Source: Phytoactinopolyspora limicola (GTDB lineage Bacteria > Actinomycetota > Actinomycetes > Jiangellales > Jiangellaceae). From it: a DNA stretch of 37,538 bases. This document shows, in pieces, positions 1-7,337 of this stretch. The translations under genes were made by a program, and so were the position numbers. The notes under the pieces are model-generated. The model was not told where the DNA came from. It saw nothing but the letters and a program-made list of their open reading frames with translations, and made no database searches. Numbering within the stretch: the first letter of the stretch is position 1; each line of letters starts with the position of its first letter. The stretch covers positions 1-37,538 of the forward strand of contig NZ_JAAOEN010000021.1 of the NCBI RefSeq assembly GCF_011320225.1, read 5' to 3'.

Positions 1-323
1 ACTGTTTGGACAAGGAAGCGCAGCTCCTTCTTCTCGGCGTGAACTAGACATCCACACCGTAAAGACCGGTGGCTGCGCTTCCGCGCATCTAACGGGCTAC
101 GTGTTGCGCTTCAGATTTGAACCCGGGGATGGATCCGGCGCTTCAGTGGTCCGGTAAAATAGCGGATGTAGTCAGGGCCTTCACTGCGAGATCTGTGCAG
201 ATGAAGGCTCTTTTTCGTGCCGGCGCGGCTCTCGGTATCCGGAGCATCCCCAAAGTCCGCCGGGCTTCGGGAGCGTCACGTGGCAGCCCCGCCGTCATCC
301 CTCGCGCGCATAAGGAGATCCCA
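1..323. other. Intergenic region with an inverted repeat
   Basis: I recognise no gene here. An 11-bp inverted repeat is visible: GGAAGCGCAGC at 14-24 and its reverse complement at 72-82, separated by 47 bases. The reading frame of the downstream reductase stays open upstream to 117, but that part has no homologous look, and a good ribosome binding site (AAGGAG, 312-317) lies just before the ATG at 324. I therefore treat 117-323 as leader sequence. Confidence 0.5.
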
Positions 324-1217
324 ATGAATGAACGCCTGCCCGCAACATCGGCCGGTTCCTGGACGCTTGGTGACCGGACCGTCAATCGGCTCGGATTCGG
401 TGCGATGCGCTTGGCAGGCGGCCCGCCGTTCGGCGCAGATGCCGCGCGCGAGCGGTCACAGCTCATTCGGGTACTTCGGCGCGCCGTCGAACTCGGTGTG
501 AATCACATCGACACAGCGGCCTTCTATTTCTCGTCGACGCGTTCGGCCAACCAGCTGATCAGCAGGGCACTGGCGCCGTATCCCGACGACCTGATCATCG
601 CCACCAAGGTCGGGCCGGGCCGGGACACCTCGGGGGCATGGTGGTGGGCGACCCCCGAACAGCTACGCGGCCAGGTGGAGGAGAACCTGCGGCAGCTCGG
701 CCGCGATCACCTGGACGTGGTGAACCTGCGGGTACCGCCGAGCGGCAGGTCTGGCTCGATTGCGCAGCACTTTTCCGCCTTGGCCGATCTGCGCGCTGCG
801 GGCCTCATCCGGCACCTCGGCATCTCCAACGTCAACTCCGAGCAACTGGCCGAAGCTCGCGCCATCGCGCCCGTGGTCTGTGTGCAGAATGCCTTCAGCA
901 TCGACGCCTCGAGCGACGAACACCACTTACTCCGGCTCTGTGGCGAGCTCGGCATTGCCTATGTGCCATTCTTCGCGATCGCCGGTGACGGGCGCGAAGC
1001 TGGTATGCGCGCCGTCGACGAAGCGGCCGTGCTGGCCGCGGCCAGCAAACATGGCGCGTCGCCTGCACAGATCCGGCTGGCGTGGACCTTGCACCAAGGA
1101 GAACATGTCTTGGCGATTCCTGGAACCGGGGATCCGGATCACCTCATCGAGAACGTCGCCGCGGGCGCGATCCGGCTTTCCAGCGACGATCTCGCGTACA
1201 TTCAAAACCGGGCATGA
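324..1217 (+). CDS. Aldo/keto reductase family oxidoreductase
   Basis: A 297-residue NADPH-type aldo/keto reductase (TIM barrel). The start is ATG 324 because AAGGAG lies 6 bases upstream and the family motif LGFGAMRLAGG follows about 25 residues later. Visible family marks are the Asp and Tyr of HIDTAAFY and the Lys of IATKVG, three members of the usual Asp-Tyr-Lys-His tetrad. The strand where the catalytic His normally sits reads DVVNLRV, with no His. I recall this variant from an actinobacterial subgroup, so it need not mean inactivity. The C-terminal part carries GISNVNSEQLAEA and the cofactor-side AIPGTGDPDHLIENV. Substrate unknown. The dienelactone-hydrolase-like gene follows 96 bp downstream on the same strand. 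Confidence 0.85.
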   Translation: MNERLPATSAGSWTLGDRTVNRLGFGAMRLAGGPPFGADAARERSQLIRVLRRAVELGVNHIDTAAFYFSSTRSANQLISRALAPYPDDLIIATKVGPGRDTSGAWWWATPEQLRGQVEENLRQLGRDHLDVVNLRVPPSGRSGSIAQHFSALADLRAAGLIRHLGISNVNSEQLAEARAIAPVVCVQNAFSIDASSDEHHLLRLCGELGIAYVPFFAIAGDGREAGMRAVDEAAVLAAASKHGASPAQIRLAWTLHQGEHVLAIPGTGDPDHLIENVAAGAIRLSSDDLAYIQNRA

Positions 1218-1313
1218 ACCGTCCGATTTGTGGTCTACCGTCGGTCCATGCCCGCGGACGCTGCACGGCGCATGTGGGGCTCTATGCCGTTGTTCGATGA
1301 CAGGAGTGCAGAA

Positions 1314-1910
1314 GTGGCCGAGATCGTGTTGTTCCACCATGTGCAGGGGCTCACCGATGGGGTGCGCGCGTTCGCTGAGCAGCTGCGTGCCGCCGGGCAC
1401 ATCGTGCACACGCCGGACCTGTTCGATGGTGAGCGGCTGGCAACGATCGATGACGGCGTCGCTTACGTCGGAAGCCTCGACAAACGGGTTCTGCGGGAGC
1501 GTGCCACCACGTTCATCGCCGACCTGCCGGACAGTCTGGTGTATGCCGGGTTCTCGTTCGGTGCGGTCTCGGCGCAACGGCTCGCCCAGACCCGGCCCGG
1601 TGCCCGCGGCGCCCTTCTCTACGAGGCCTGTTTGCCCATCACGGGTGAGTGGGCCGTCGGGCCGTGGCCGGATGGGGTCCCGGTGCAGATCCACGGAATG
1701 GACGCGGACCCGTTCTTCGCGTTGGAGGGCGACCTCGAGGCAGCACGTGAGCTGGTCGAGACGGTCGGCCCCGAGTTGGCTGAGCTGTTCGTTTATCCGG
1801 GTGGCGAGCATCTGTTCACCGACAGCTCACTGCCGGCATACGACGCGGAGGCGGCGGCTTTGGTCGTTCGGCGTTCGTTGGACCTCCTCGACCGGGTAGA
1901 TCGGGCTTAG
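1314..1910 (+). CDS. Dienelactone hydrolase family protein (alpha/beta hydrolase)
   Basis: A 198-residue small alpha/beta hydrolase of the dienelactone hydrolase family. The start is GTG 1314, with AGGAG 7 bases upstream; it gives the typical family beginning V-A-E-I-V-L-F-H-H. A longer in-frame start at 1230 lacks support. The nucleophile elbow reads GFSFGAVSAQ, so the nucleophile is Ser rather than the Cys of classical dienelactone hydrolases. The Asp lies in GMDADPFF and the His in PGGEHLFTD, which completes a Ser-Asp-His triad in the right order. Soluble, no signal peptide. The substrate cannot be read from the sequence. The next gene on the same strand starts 20 bp downstream. Confidence 0.8.
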   Translation: MAEIVLFHHVQGLTDGVRAFAEQLRAAGHIVHTPDLFDGERLATIDDGVAYVGSLDKRVLRERATTFIADLPDSLVYAGFSFGAVSAQRLAQTRPGARGALLYEACLPITGEWAVGPWPDGVPVQIHGMDADPFFALEGDLEAARELVETVGPELAELFVYPGGEHLFTDSSLPAYDAEAAALVVRRSLDLLDRVDRA

Positions 1911-1930
1911 GGTCAGGGGCCGTTCCGTCC

Positions 1931-2326
1931 ATGACGAAATACGTGATCGGCCCAGACGTGGCCCTTCGGCTGGCTGTCGACCGTGTCGTCGTCGACCACG
2001 AACATCAGATCCTGGCGCCTACACTCCTTCGCTCCCAGCTGCTGTCGCTGCTCTTCCAGGCGGTCCGCCGCGGGGATATGACGAAGAAGGATGCCGAACG
2101 GCACCTCGACTACATTCGAGTGCTGCGCATCCGCCTGCTCGGCGACCGCGTCCTGCAAAGCGTCGCCTGGAAGATCGCCGACCAATTGGGCTAGTCCGGA
2201 ACCTGCGACGCGGAGTACATCGCTTTGACGCAGCTACAGGCTGACGCATTCGTGACCCTGGATGAGCAACTCGCAGGTGCTGTCAAACACCTGGTGACGG
2301 TCGCTCCGATTGAGGAGTTGTCCTAA
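1931..2326 (+). pseudogene. VapC-like PIN-domain toxin gene interrupted by an in-frame TAG
   Basis: The frame from ATG 1931 encodes a PIN-domain protein (VIGPDVALRL, then ILAPTLLRSQLLSLL and RIRLLGDRVLQ) that stops at TAG 2192-2194 after 87 residues. In the same frame, beyond the TAG, the sequence continues as the expected C-terminal half: DAEYIALTQLQADAFVTLDE and onward to TAA 2324-2326. The total of about 131 codons matches normal VapC length. From memory of the family the residue at the stop is usually Trp (LGW), so a single TGG-to-TAG change would explain it. The lost part holds the distal acidic residues of the PIN nuclease site, so the product should be inactive unless TAG is read through. 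No VapB antitoxin gene is visible upstream. Confidence 0.75.
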
Positions 2327-2729
2327 CCGAAAGCCCGGCGATCCGCTGGACTGCCGCGACCGCTGGCTCGACGTTCTGGCGTGCTGCGACCGTCCACAAC
2401 GAACTGTCGAGGGCCTCGATCACCAGGATGTCCTCGGCGTTCCCAGGTGGAGTCCGAGCGACGAGCCGGCCGTCGATCATCTGGTGTACCTGATCGGCGA
2501 AACGCAGTAGTTGTTGCCAGTTGAAGTCGACACTCGCGCCACGAGTCAAGCGTTCTTCAAGGTCGAGGACGTCCAGGGCGCTTCCGGACCGGGACATGCC
2601 GTGGAAGTCCTCAAGTCGCCAGGCCCAGGTGTTGCTCCCGACGAGATCGAGTATCTGGCGAAGCCCCACATAGTGACCGTGGATCCACGCGGGCACAGTG
2701 ACTTTCACGTAAGCAGGTTCGCACACCAT
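2283..2729 (-). CDS. Hypothetical protein, 148 aa
   Basis: I do not recognise this protein by name. The frame reads as a coherent soluble protein in its first 115 residues (PAWIHGHYVGLRQILDLV, NTWAWRLEDFHGM, LLRFADQVHQMIDGRLVA), with hydrophobic and charged residues spaced as in a folded domain, and it looks better than the opposite-strand frames. No signal peptide or membrane segment is seen. The start is ATG 2729, with a weak purine stretch (CAGGAC) upstream. Its 3' end overlaps the dead half of the VapC gene on the other strand by 44 bp. The hairpin at 2736-2779 lies directly upstream, so its promoter region is very short. Confidence 0.5.
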   Translation of the reverse strand: MVCEPAYVKVTVPAWIHGHYVGLRQILDLVGSNTWAWRLEDFHGMSRSGSALDVLDLEERLTRGASVDFNWQQLLRFADQVHQMIDGRLVARTPPGNAEDILVIEALDSSLWTVAARQNVEPAVAAVQRIAGLSVRTTPQSERPSPGV

Positions 2730-2735
2730 CCCGTA

Positions 2736-2779
2736 ACGTCCTGCAACGCGAGCGCGGGGACACTCGCCTCGCAGGACGC
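2736..2779. repeat. Palindrome, GCGTCCTGC family, copy 1
   Basis: Inverted repeat with arms CGTCCTGCAACGCGAG and CTCGCCTCGCAGGACG around a G-rich loop; the arms pair with a few mismatches. The segment is almost identical to the hairpin at 4343-4386, and the homology continues into the neighbouring oxidase 3' end, so this copy belongs to a duplicated block. Its original job was probably to terminate the oxidase transcript (minus strand). No T-run follows. Confidence 0.7.
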
Positions 2780-2801
2780 AAACGCGGTGGCGGCGGCGCC
2801 C

Positions 2802-2892
2802 TCAGCGAGTTGGGCTGAACGGTGCGAGCTCGGCCGGAGCCTGGCCGGTGGTCATCAGTTCCGCCAGGAGTTCTCCGGGTGGCGGGGCCGAG
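2802..2892 (-). pseudogene. Decayed C-terminal fragment of a DadA-like FAD oxidase
   Basis: On the minus strand, one frame reads GELLAELMTTGQAPAELAPF followed by S-P-T-R and a TGA at 2804-2802. This matches the C-terminus of the intact oxidase at 4405-5670 (GELLAELMTTGRAPTELAPF, then E-P-T-R, stop), with a few substitutions. Upstream, the L-G-P-A-T segment is recognisable but one extra C puts it out of frame. Homology ends at about 2892, where the downstream part of the VOC gene region begins. The fragment together with the adjacent hairpin (2736-2779) mirrors 4343-4494. It is therefore a diverged partial copy, too short to be functional. Confidence 0.8.
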
Positions 2893-2961
2893 CCATATCG
2901 GCGGCAACGTGGGCGATGAGTCGTCTTCGGCCTTCGCGCGAGAGCGGAGAATTCCGGTGGG

Positions 2962-3363
2962 TCATCTGGACTGCTGCCCCCGAAGTTCTCCGCCGATGAC
3001 CCAGAGATGGCCGAACGGGTCCCTTACCCGTCCTTGCCGCTTGCCGTAAGGGCGTTCCTCGACTGGAATTACAAGTTCAGCCCCGTGCTTGACCATGCGG
3101 TCGGCTGTGGAGTCGGGGTCCGACACTGTGAGCATGATCAGAACCGGTGAGCCTCCCATCGATCCTGGATCGTTCCAACCCCATGCCTGCACGCTCTGCG
3201 CTAGGGCGAAAGTAACGGAGTCGAGCGCGAGTTCAGCGTGGTTGACTACGCCGTTGTCCTCGGCGACTCTGAGGTTGACCCGGGCGTGGAGCGCTTGGGT
3301 GTAGTACGTGATCGCTGCGTCGGCATCGGAGACCAGCAGTTTGGGGATCAGTTGGACATTCAT
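2962..3363 (-). CDS. VOC (glyoxalase/bleomycin resistance) family protein, PhnB-like
   Basis: A 133-residue vicinal-oxygen-chelate fold protein of the PhnB-like type. The start ATG 3363 gives MNVQLIPKLLVSDADAAITY, the usual beginning of this family (two beta-alpha-beta units; A-A-I-T-Y-Y-T-Q is the first helix). The C-terminal unit ends RVRDPFGHLWVIGG, the classic closing motif. The family includes isomerases, dioxygenases and antibiotic-binding proteins, so the substrate is open. The gene follows the AraC regulator on the same strand with only 10 bp between them and is probably co-transcribed with it. The pair is flanked by duplicated oxidase 3' ends, so it may be a mobile or recombined cassette. 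Confidence 0.8.
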   Translation of the reverse strand: MNVQLIPKLLVSDADAAITYYTQALHARVNLRVAEDNGVVNHAELALDSVTFALAQSVQAWGWNDPGSMGGSPVLIMLTVSDPDSTADRMVKHGAELVIPVEERPYGKRQGRVRDPFGHLWVIGGELRGQQSR

Positions 3364-3373
3364 GTCTCCATGG

Positions 3374-4174
3374 TCATGGGGTGGGGCGTTGCCAGCCTTG
3401 TAGATTTCGGCCCTCTTCATCCAGCCACGAGGTCGGAGTCGTGTCCATGAGGCTGCGGAAGTCACGCACAAGGTGACTCTGATCGTGGTAGCCCGACTCT
3501 GCTGCCACATGGGCCCAGGAGACCGCCCCTGCACCGGCGCGACTCACCGCGTGGCCCAGACGCGCCACGCGGGAGGCGAATTTGGGGGTGATCCCCAGCG
3601 AGTGCAGCATCACCTTCCGCAGTCGCCGGGAGCTCTGATGCGCCTGGCGCGCCAACTCCTCAACCGACACCGTCCCTTTCCCGACACTGATCAGGTCCAG
3701 AGCTCGGAGGGCGTCCTCCGGTCCGATGCCGTGATCATCCCGGGGCAGCTGCTCGAGCAGTCTGACGCGCAAGACATCCTCTCGGTGGTCGACCGGATGA
3801 TTCGCTAGTTCCTCAGACAGCGAGTTCGCCCACGGAAGAACTGCATCAGTGCTGACACCGCCCGCGTCGACTTCGCTGAGCGGTACCCCGGTCAGACGTT
3901 GAAATGCCGCTGGAGACAACTCGACGTAGGCCGTTTGCTGTTGTGAGCGCAGTGTGGTGGTCGGAGTCGCGACATCCGGTCGCATCAGCCCCGCGACAAA
4001 CCCCTGGGCCTGCTGGACCTGTGCGTCGTACCGGACCTCGATCGGGCCGTCCAGGCTCACGATCAAGCGAGCTGAAAGTGCCGGGACCGCTCGATGCAGG
4101 CGAGCCTGACCATCGTGCTCACTGACGGCCACTACGCCGATGCCGGCGGCCCGACATGACTGACGCAACTCCAC
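3374..4174 (-). CDS. AraC family transcriptional regulator
   Basis: A 266-residue regulator with a beta-rich N-terminal sensing region (residues 1-150, including LIVSLDGPIEVRYDAQ and FVAGLMRPD) and a C-terminal double helix-turn-helix. The HTH part runs roughly from 165 to 255: VSVEELARQAHQSSRRLRKV, then WAHVAAESGYHDQSHLVRDF, the second being the hallmark of AraC domains. The start used is GTG 4174; no in-frame ATG with a good ribosome binding site is visible, so the start is uncertain by a few codons. The VOC gene lies directly downstream and is its likely operon partner. The ligand is unknown. Confidence 0.85.
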   Translation of the reverse strand: MELRQSCRAAGIGVVAVSEHDGQARLHRAVPALSARLIVSLDGPIEVRYDAQVQQAQGFVAGLMRPDVATPTTTLRSQQQTAYVELSPAAFQRLTGVPLSEVDAGGVSTDAVLPWANSLSEELANHPVDHREDVLRVRLLEQLPRDDHGIGPEDALRALDLISVGKGTVSVEELARQAHQSSRRLRKVMLHSLGITPKFASRVARLGHAVSRAGAGAVSWAHVAAESGYHDQSHLVRDFRSLMDTTPTSWLDEEGRNLQGWQRPTP

Positions 4175-4342
4175 GGTCGCATTGTCACATTCTCCTGCGG
4201 CCCGACCAGCAGGGCAGCCCGGGGGCGCGTCAACAACCTCATGTCCCGCAACACTTAGGCGTAGAACGACGGCGAGATCAACGCACTCACCACCACCAAC
4301 CGGAGGAATATCGCTGCGCCGCAGGCTGGTACCGCCTCGCTA

Positions 4343-4386
4343 GCGTCCTGCAACGCGAGCGCGGGGACACTCGCCTCGCAGGACGC
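4343..4386. terminator. Hairpin downstream of FAD oxidase, GCGTCCTGC family, copy 2
   Basis: Inverted repeat with arms GCGTCCTGCAACGCGAG and CTCGCCTCGCAGGACGC and a loop of about 10 bases, 18 bp after the stop codon of the minus-strand oxidase. The position fits an intrinsic terminator, although the T-run usual in other phyla is missing, as is common in actinomycetes. It is nearly identical to 2736-2779 and shares its outer arms with 14796-14845. Confidence 0.65.
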
Positions 4387-4404
4387 AAGCGGCCGGCGGG
4401 AGCG

Positions 4405-5670
4405 TCAGCGGGTGGGCTCGAACGGGGCGAGCTCGGTCGGCGCCCGGCCGGTGGTCATCAGTTCGGCCAGGAGTTCTCCGGTGGCGGGGCCGAGCGTGAC
4501 ACCCCACATGCCGTGGCCGCCGGCGGCGAAGACCCGCGACGAGGTGGTCCGACCGATCAGGGGAAGGCCGTCGGGGGTGCATGGGCGCGCACCTACCCAC
4601 TCGTCGGCCCGGTTATCCAGTTCGGCGCCGTCCAGGAGCGGGCGCACCGCTTCGGTGATGGCGGCGATACGACGCGGGTCGAGCTTGGCGTCGGGGGAGC
4701 GGAATTCCATCATGCCGGCTACCCGGAGCCGGTCCCCCAGCGGCGTGCAGGCTACCCGCTGCGCCGGGAAGTACAGCGGCCCTGCGGGCACTCGCGGCGT
4801 CTTGACGCTGAAGCTGTAGCCGCGTCCGGCCTGGACATGGGTGCGCACGCCGTGGGGCCTCGCGAGCCGGCTCAGCCATGAACCGTTGGCCAGCACCACT
4901 GCGTCGAATGGCTGCTGCATGCCGTCGGTGGTCTCGACGACGGCCTGGCCGGGTTTGTTGTGGACGGCGGTGACGGCGGTGCCGATGCGGAACCGGGCGC
5001 CCCGGACCCGCACCGCCTCGGCCAGTTCGGACACGAAGGTTCCCGGGTCGATGAACCGCTGGCCGTGCAGCCGGATGGCCGCGCCCACGGCCGGCCCCAG
5101 GAGAGGCTCGAGTTCACGAGCCTGCTCACCGCTGAGGGTGTCGAACTCGATACCCTGCCCGGCGGCGCGGATGTGTTCCAGTTCCTCGAGCAGTGTGGTG
5201 CGCTCGGCTTCGGTGCGGTAGGCGGCGAGGAACGGTGCGGCCTCCTGCGTCGGCGTGTGTACTCCGCCGTCGGCGAGCCGGTCGAAGGCGGGCAGCGCAC
5301 GCTGGTTGATCGGCACCAGCGCGTCCATCGCCCGGCGCCAGCGCTTGGCAGTGCTGTTGCGGGTGAACCGGGTGAGGAAGCCGAGCAGCTTCGGGTCGGG
5401 TCGGAGTGGCACATAAACCGGCGACGACGGACTCAGCACTGCCCGCACGCCGTAGCGCAGCACGGCCGGCTCCGGCAGTGGCGTGGCCAGGCCCGGGGTG
5501 AGCCAGCCGGCGTTGCCCCACGACGCACCCGACGCGACCCCCTCGCGGTCGATGACGGTGACGGAGACACCACGTTCTTGCAGGAACCAGGCGGTGGCCA
5601 GGCCCACCATGCCGGCCCCAACGATGGCGACGTCACGTGGGGCGCCGATTGCCGGAGTGTGAGAGGTCAT
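4405..5670 (-). CDS. FAD-dependent amino acid oxidase/dehydrogenase (DadA-like)
   Basis: A 421-residue DAO-superfamily flavoenzyme that would oxidise an amine or D-amino acid, passing electrons to oxygen or the respiratory chain. The start ATG 5670 puts the FAD-binding motif VAIVGAGMVGLATAWFLQERG-type Rossmann fold (G-x-G-x-x-G) at residues 13-33, as usual. GASWGNAGWLTP soon after is characteristic of DadA and related enzymes. The C-terminal FAD contact reads VGARPCTPDGLPLIG, then AGGHGMWGVTLGPATGEL. It is transcribed divergently from the PucR regulator, 92 bp away, which suggests control by that regulator. A diverged copy of its last 30 codons lies at 2802-2892. The exact substrate (D-amino acid, sarcosine or other amine) is not decidable from sequence. 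Confidence 0.85.
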   Translation of the reverse strand: MTSHTPAIGAPRDVAIVGAGMVGLATAWFLQERGVSVTVIDREGVASGASWGNAGWLTPGLATPLPEPAVLRYGVRAVLSPSSPVYVPLRPDPKLLGFLTRFTRNSTAKRWRRAMDALVPINQRALPAFDRLADGGVHTPTQEAAPFLAAYRTEAERTTLLEELEHIRAAGQGIEFDTLSGEQARELEPLLGPAVGAAIRLHGQRFIDPGTFVSELAEAVRVRGARFRIGTAVTAVHNKPGQAVVETTDGMQQPFDAVVLANGSWLSRLARPHGVRTHVQAGRGYSFSVKTPRVPAGPLYFPAQRVACTPLGDRLRVAGMMEFRSPDAKLDPRRIAAITEAVRPLLDGAELDNRADEWVGARPCTPDGLPLIGRTTSSRVFAAGGHGMWGVTLGPATGELLAELMTTGRAPTELAPFEPTR

Positions 5671-5738
5671 GTCTTCGATGCTGGCCCGCTGGAGCGTGAT
5701 CCGTCTTGGTCTTGAGCGTGCAAGGTTTGCGCAGATCG

Positions 5739-5755
5739 TTGTGCTGAGAGAACAA
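5739..5755. promoter_or_regulatory. Candidate PucR operator
   Basis: In the 92-bp space between the divergent oxidase and PucR genes lies the dyad TTGTGCTGAGAGAACAA (TTGT, 9 bases, ACAA), 7 bp before the PucR start codon. The symmetry and location suit an autoregulatory site that also controls the oxidase. The matching half-sites are only 4 bp, so chance is possible. Confidence 0.35.
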
Positions 5756-5762
5756 TATCGGT

Positions 5763-7337
5763 GTGAGTTCACCCATCGACATCGTGGCCGCCCTGGGCGC
5801 ACCGCTACTGCACGTCGTCGTCGCCGGGGCGGATCGCGGCGACGTCCGTGACGTGTTCCTCGCCGAGCCACACGACGCGGTCCCCGGCGAGCCCGGCGAT
5901 CTCGTCCTCGGCATCGGCGTGCCGGGTCTGGAGGAAGCGGTCCAGCTAGTGCGGCGGTGTGCCGCGTCGGGGGCAGCCGCGGTGATCATGCGGACGGCCG
6001 TCGCCACACGTGCTCCGGTGGTCGAAGCGGCGCAAGAATCTTCCATCACCCTCGTCGCGGCCGGTGACGGAGTGCCGTGGGCGCATCTGGTGTGGCTGTT
6101 GCGGGGGGTGATCGATCGGTCGCCACCGTCGTCCGGCACCTCGTCGGTCACAGGCACGTCGCCGGGCACCTATGACGATCTCTTCGTACTCGCGGATACC
6201 GTTGCCGCGATCGTCGGTGCACCGGTGACCTTCGAGGACAGCGCATCACGCGTCCTGGCCTATTCGTCCGGGCAGGGGGAGACGGACACCGCCCGGGTGG
6301 CGACGATCGTCGGCCGCCGGGTCCCCGAGGATGTCGCCGCACACTACCGAGCCCGCGGGGTGTTCCGCCGCCTCGTCCGCTCCGACGAGCCGTTTCTTGT
6401 TCCGGCCGGACCGGACGGCACGTTGCCGCGGCTGGTGGTCCCGGTCCGGGCCGGCGGGGAATGGCTGGGTTCCATCTGGGCCGTCGTCGATGGGCCTGTT
6501 GACGACGCGACAACGGCTGAGCTGCGCCGGGCCGCGTCCGTGCTCGCGCTGCACCTGCTGCGGTTGCGGGCACAGGCCGACATCGCTCGGCGGAGCGCGA
6601 CCGAGCTGATCCGCTCCGCGCTGTGGCAGTACACACCGGAGCGGGTCATCGGTCAGGCGTTGCCTGGTGCGGGGCCGTGGCGCGTCGTCGCGCTCAGCGC
6701 GCCGGAGAGCCACGAAGCCGACGAGCACCTGCAGGTGTGGGAGACGGTGCTGCGCCGGCACGGCTGGCGACGGGCGGTGCTGGCCGATCTGGCCGGCGAC
6801 GTCTTCGCGGTGGTCGACGCCGAGGGCGGTGACGAGCCCGGCACGTGGGCGTGGCTCCAAGCAGTGGTTCACGAGATGGACGACGCCGGCCAAGGTTGGG
6901 TGGCGGTGGCCGGAACACCAGCGATGGCCGCGGAGCTGCCCCGCTCGCGGGTGGAGGCGGCCGAGCTGTTGAGCATTGTGCGCTCGGGACAAGGCACCGA
7001 TCCGGCGATGTCGGTCGAGGGCGCGTGGGACGCCGTTGTGCTGCACCGTGTGCTCGGCGCCGTCGACCTCGCCGTTCCGGGAAGCCCGCTGCGAGTGTTG
7101 CTCGACCACGACGCCGACCACGGCACCGCCTACGTGCCGACACTCGGAGCGTGGCTGGAGCACTATGGCGAGCCGCTGCGGGCCGCCAAGGTGCTCATGA
7201 TCCACCCCAATACGCTGCGTTATCGCATGCGCCGGCTCCTCGACGTCGTCGACATCAACGTGCACGACCCTCGTCAGCGGCTCGCCCTTTACCTTCAGAT
7301 AGAGGCGGCGCGAAAGGCGACCGAGCGGGCGACCTGA
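5763..7337 (+). CDS. PucR family transcriptional regulator
   Basis: A 524-residue regulator of the PucR/CdaR type. Residues 1-125 resemble the N-terminal PucR ligand domain (I-V-A-A-L-G-A-P-L, with an A-A-V-I-M-R segment). Residues 140-265 look like a GAF-type sensing domain (LFVLADTVAAIVGAPV, LVVPVRAGGEWLGSIWAVVD). The C-terminus (about 455-515) holds the PucR helix-turn-helix: GAWLEHYGEPLRAAKVLMIH, then P-N-T-L-R-Y-R-M-R-R-L. Members of this family often activate genes for purine, amino-acid or other nitrogen-source breakdown. The GTG start at 5763 has no strong ribosome binding site. Divergence from the DadA-like oxidase suggests that gene as a target. Its last 83 bp overlap the convergent amidase gene. 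Confidence 0.88.
   Translation: MSSPIDIVAALGAPLLHVVVAGADRGDVRDVFLAEPHDAVPGEPGDLVLGIGVPGLEEAVQLVRRCAASGAAAVIMRTAVATRAPVVEAAQESSITLVAAGDGVPWAHLVWLLRGVIDRSPPSSGTSSVTGTSPGTYDDLFVLADTVAAIVGAPVTFEDSASRVLAYSSGQGETDTARVATIVGRRVPEDVAAHYRARGVFRRLVRSDEPFLVPAGPDGTLPRLVVPVRAGGEWLGSIWAVVDGPVDDATTAELRRAASVLALHLLRLRAQADIARRSATELIRSALWQYTPERVIGQALPGAGPWRVVALSAPESHEADEHLQVWETVLRRHGWRRAVLADLAGDVFAVVDAEGGDEPGTWAWLQAVVHEMDDAGQGWVAVAGTPAMAAELPRSRVEAAELLSIVRSGQGTDPAMSVEGAWDAVVLHRVLGAVDLAVPGSPLRVLLDHDADHGTAYVPTLGAWLEHYGEPLRAAKVLMIHPNTLRYRMRRLLDVVDINVHDPRQRLALYLQIEAARKATERAT

Noticed and set aside
2511-2999. Plus-strand frame opposite the 148-aa hypothetical gene
   Set aside because: The minus-strand frame reads as a better protein, and the plus frame crosses the hairpin and the oxidase remnant.
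6246-7265. Long open frame (339 codons) on the minus strand
   Set aside because: It is antisense to the PucR gene, is rich in His, Arg and Gly as expected from mirrored high-G+C codons, and shows no protein family pattern.
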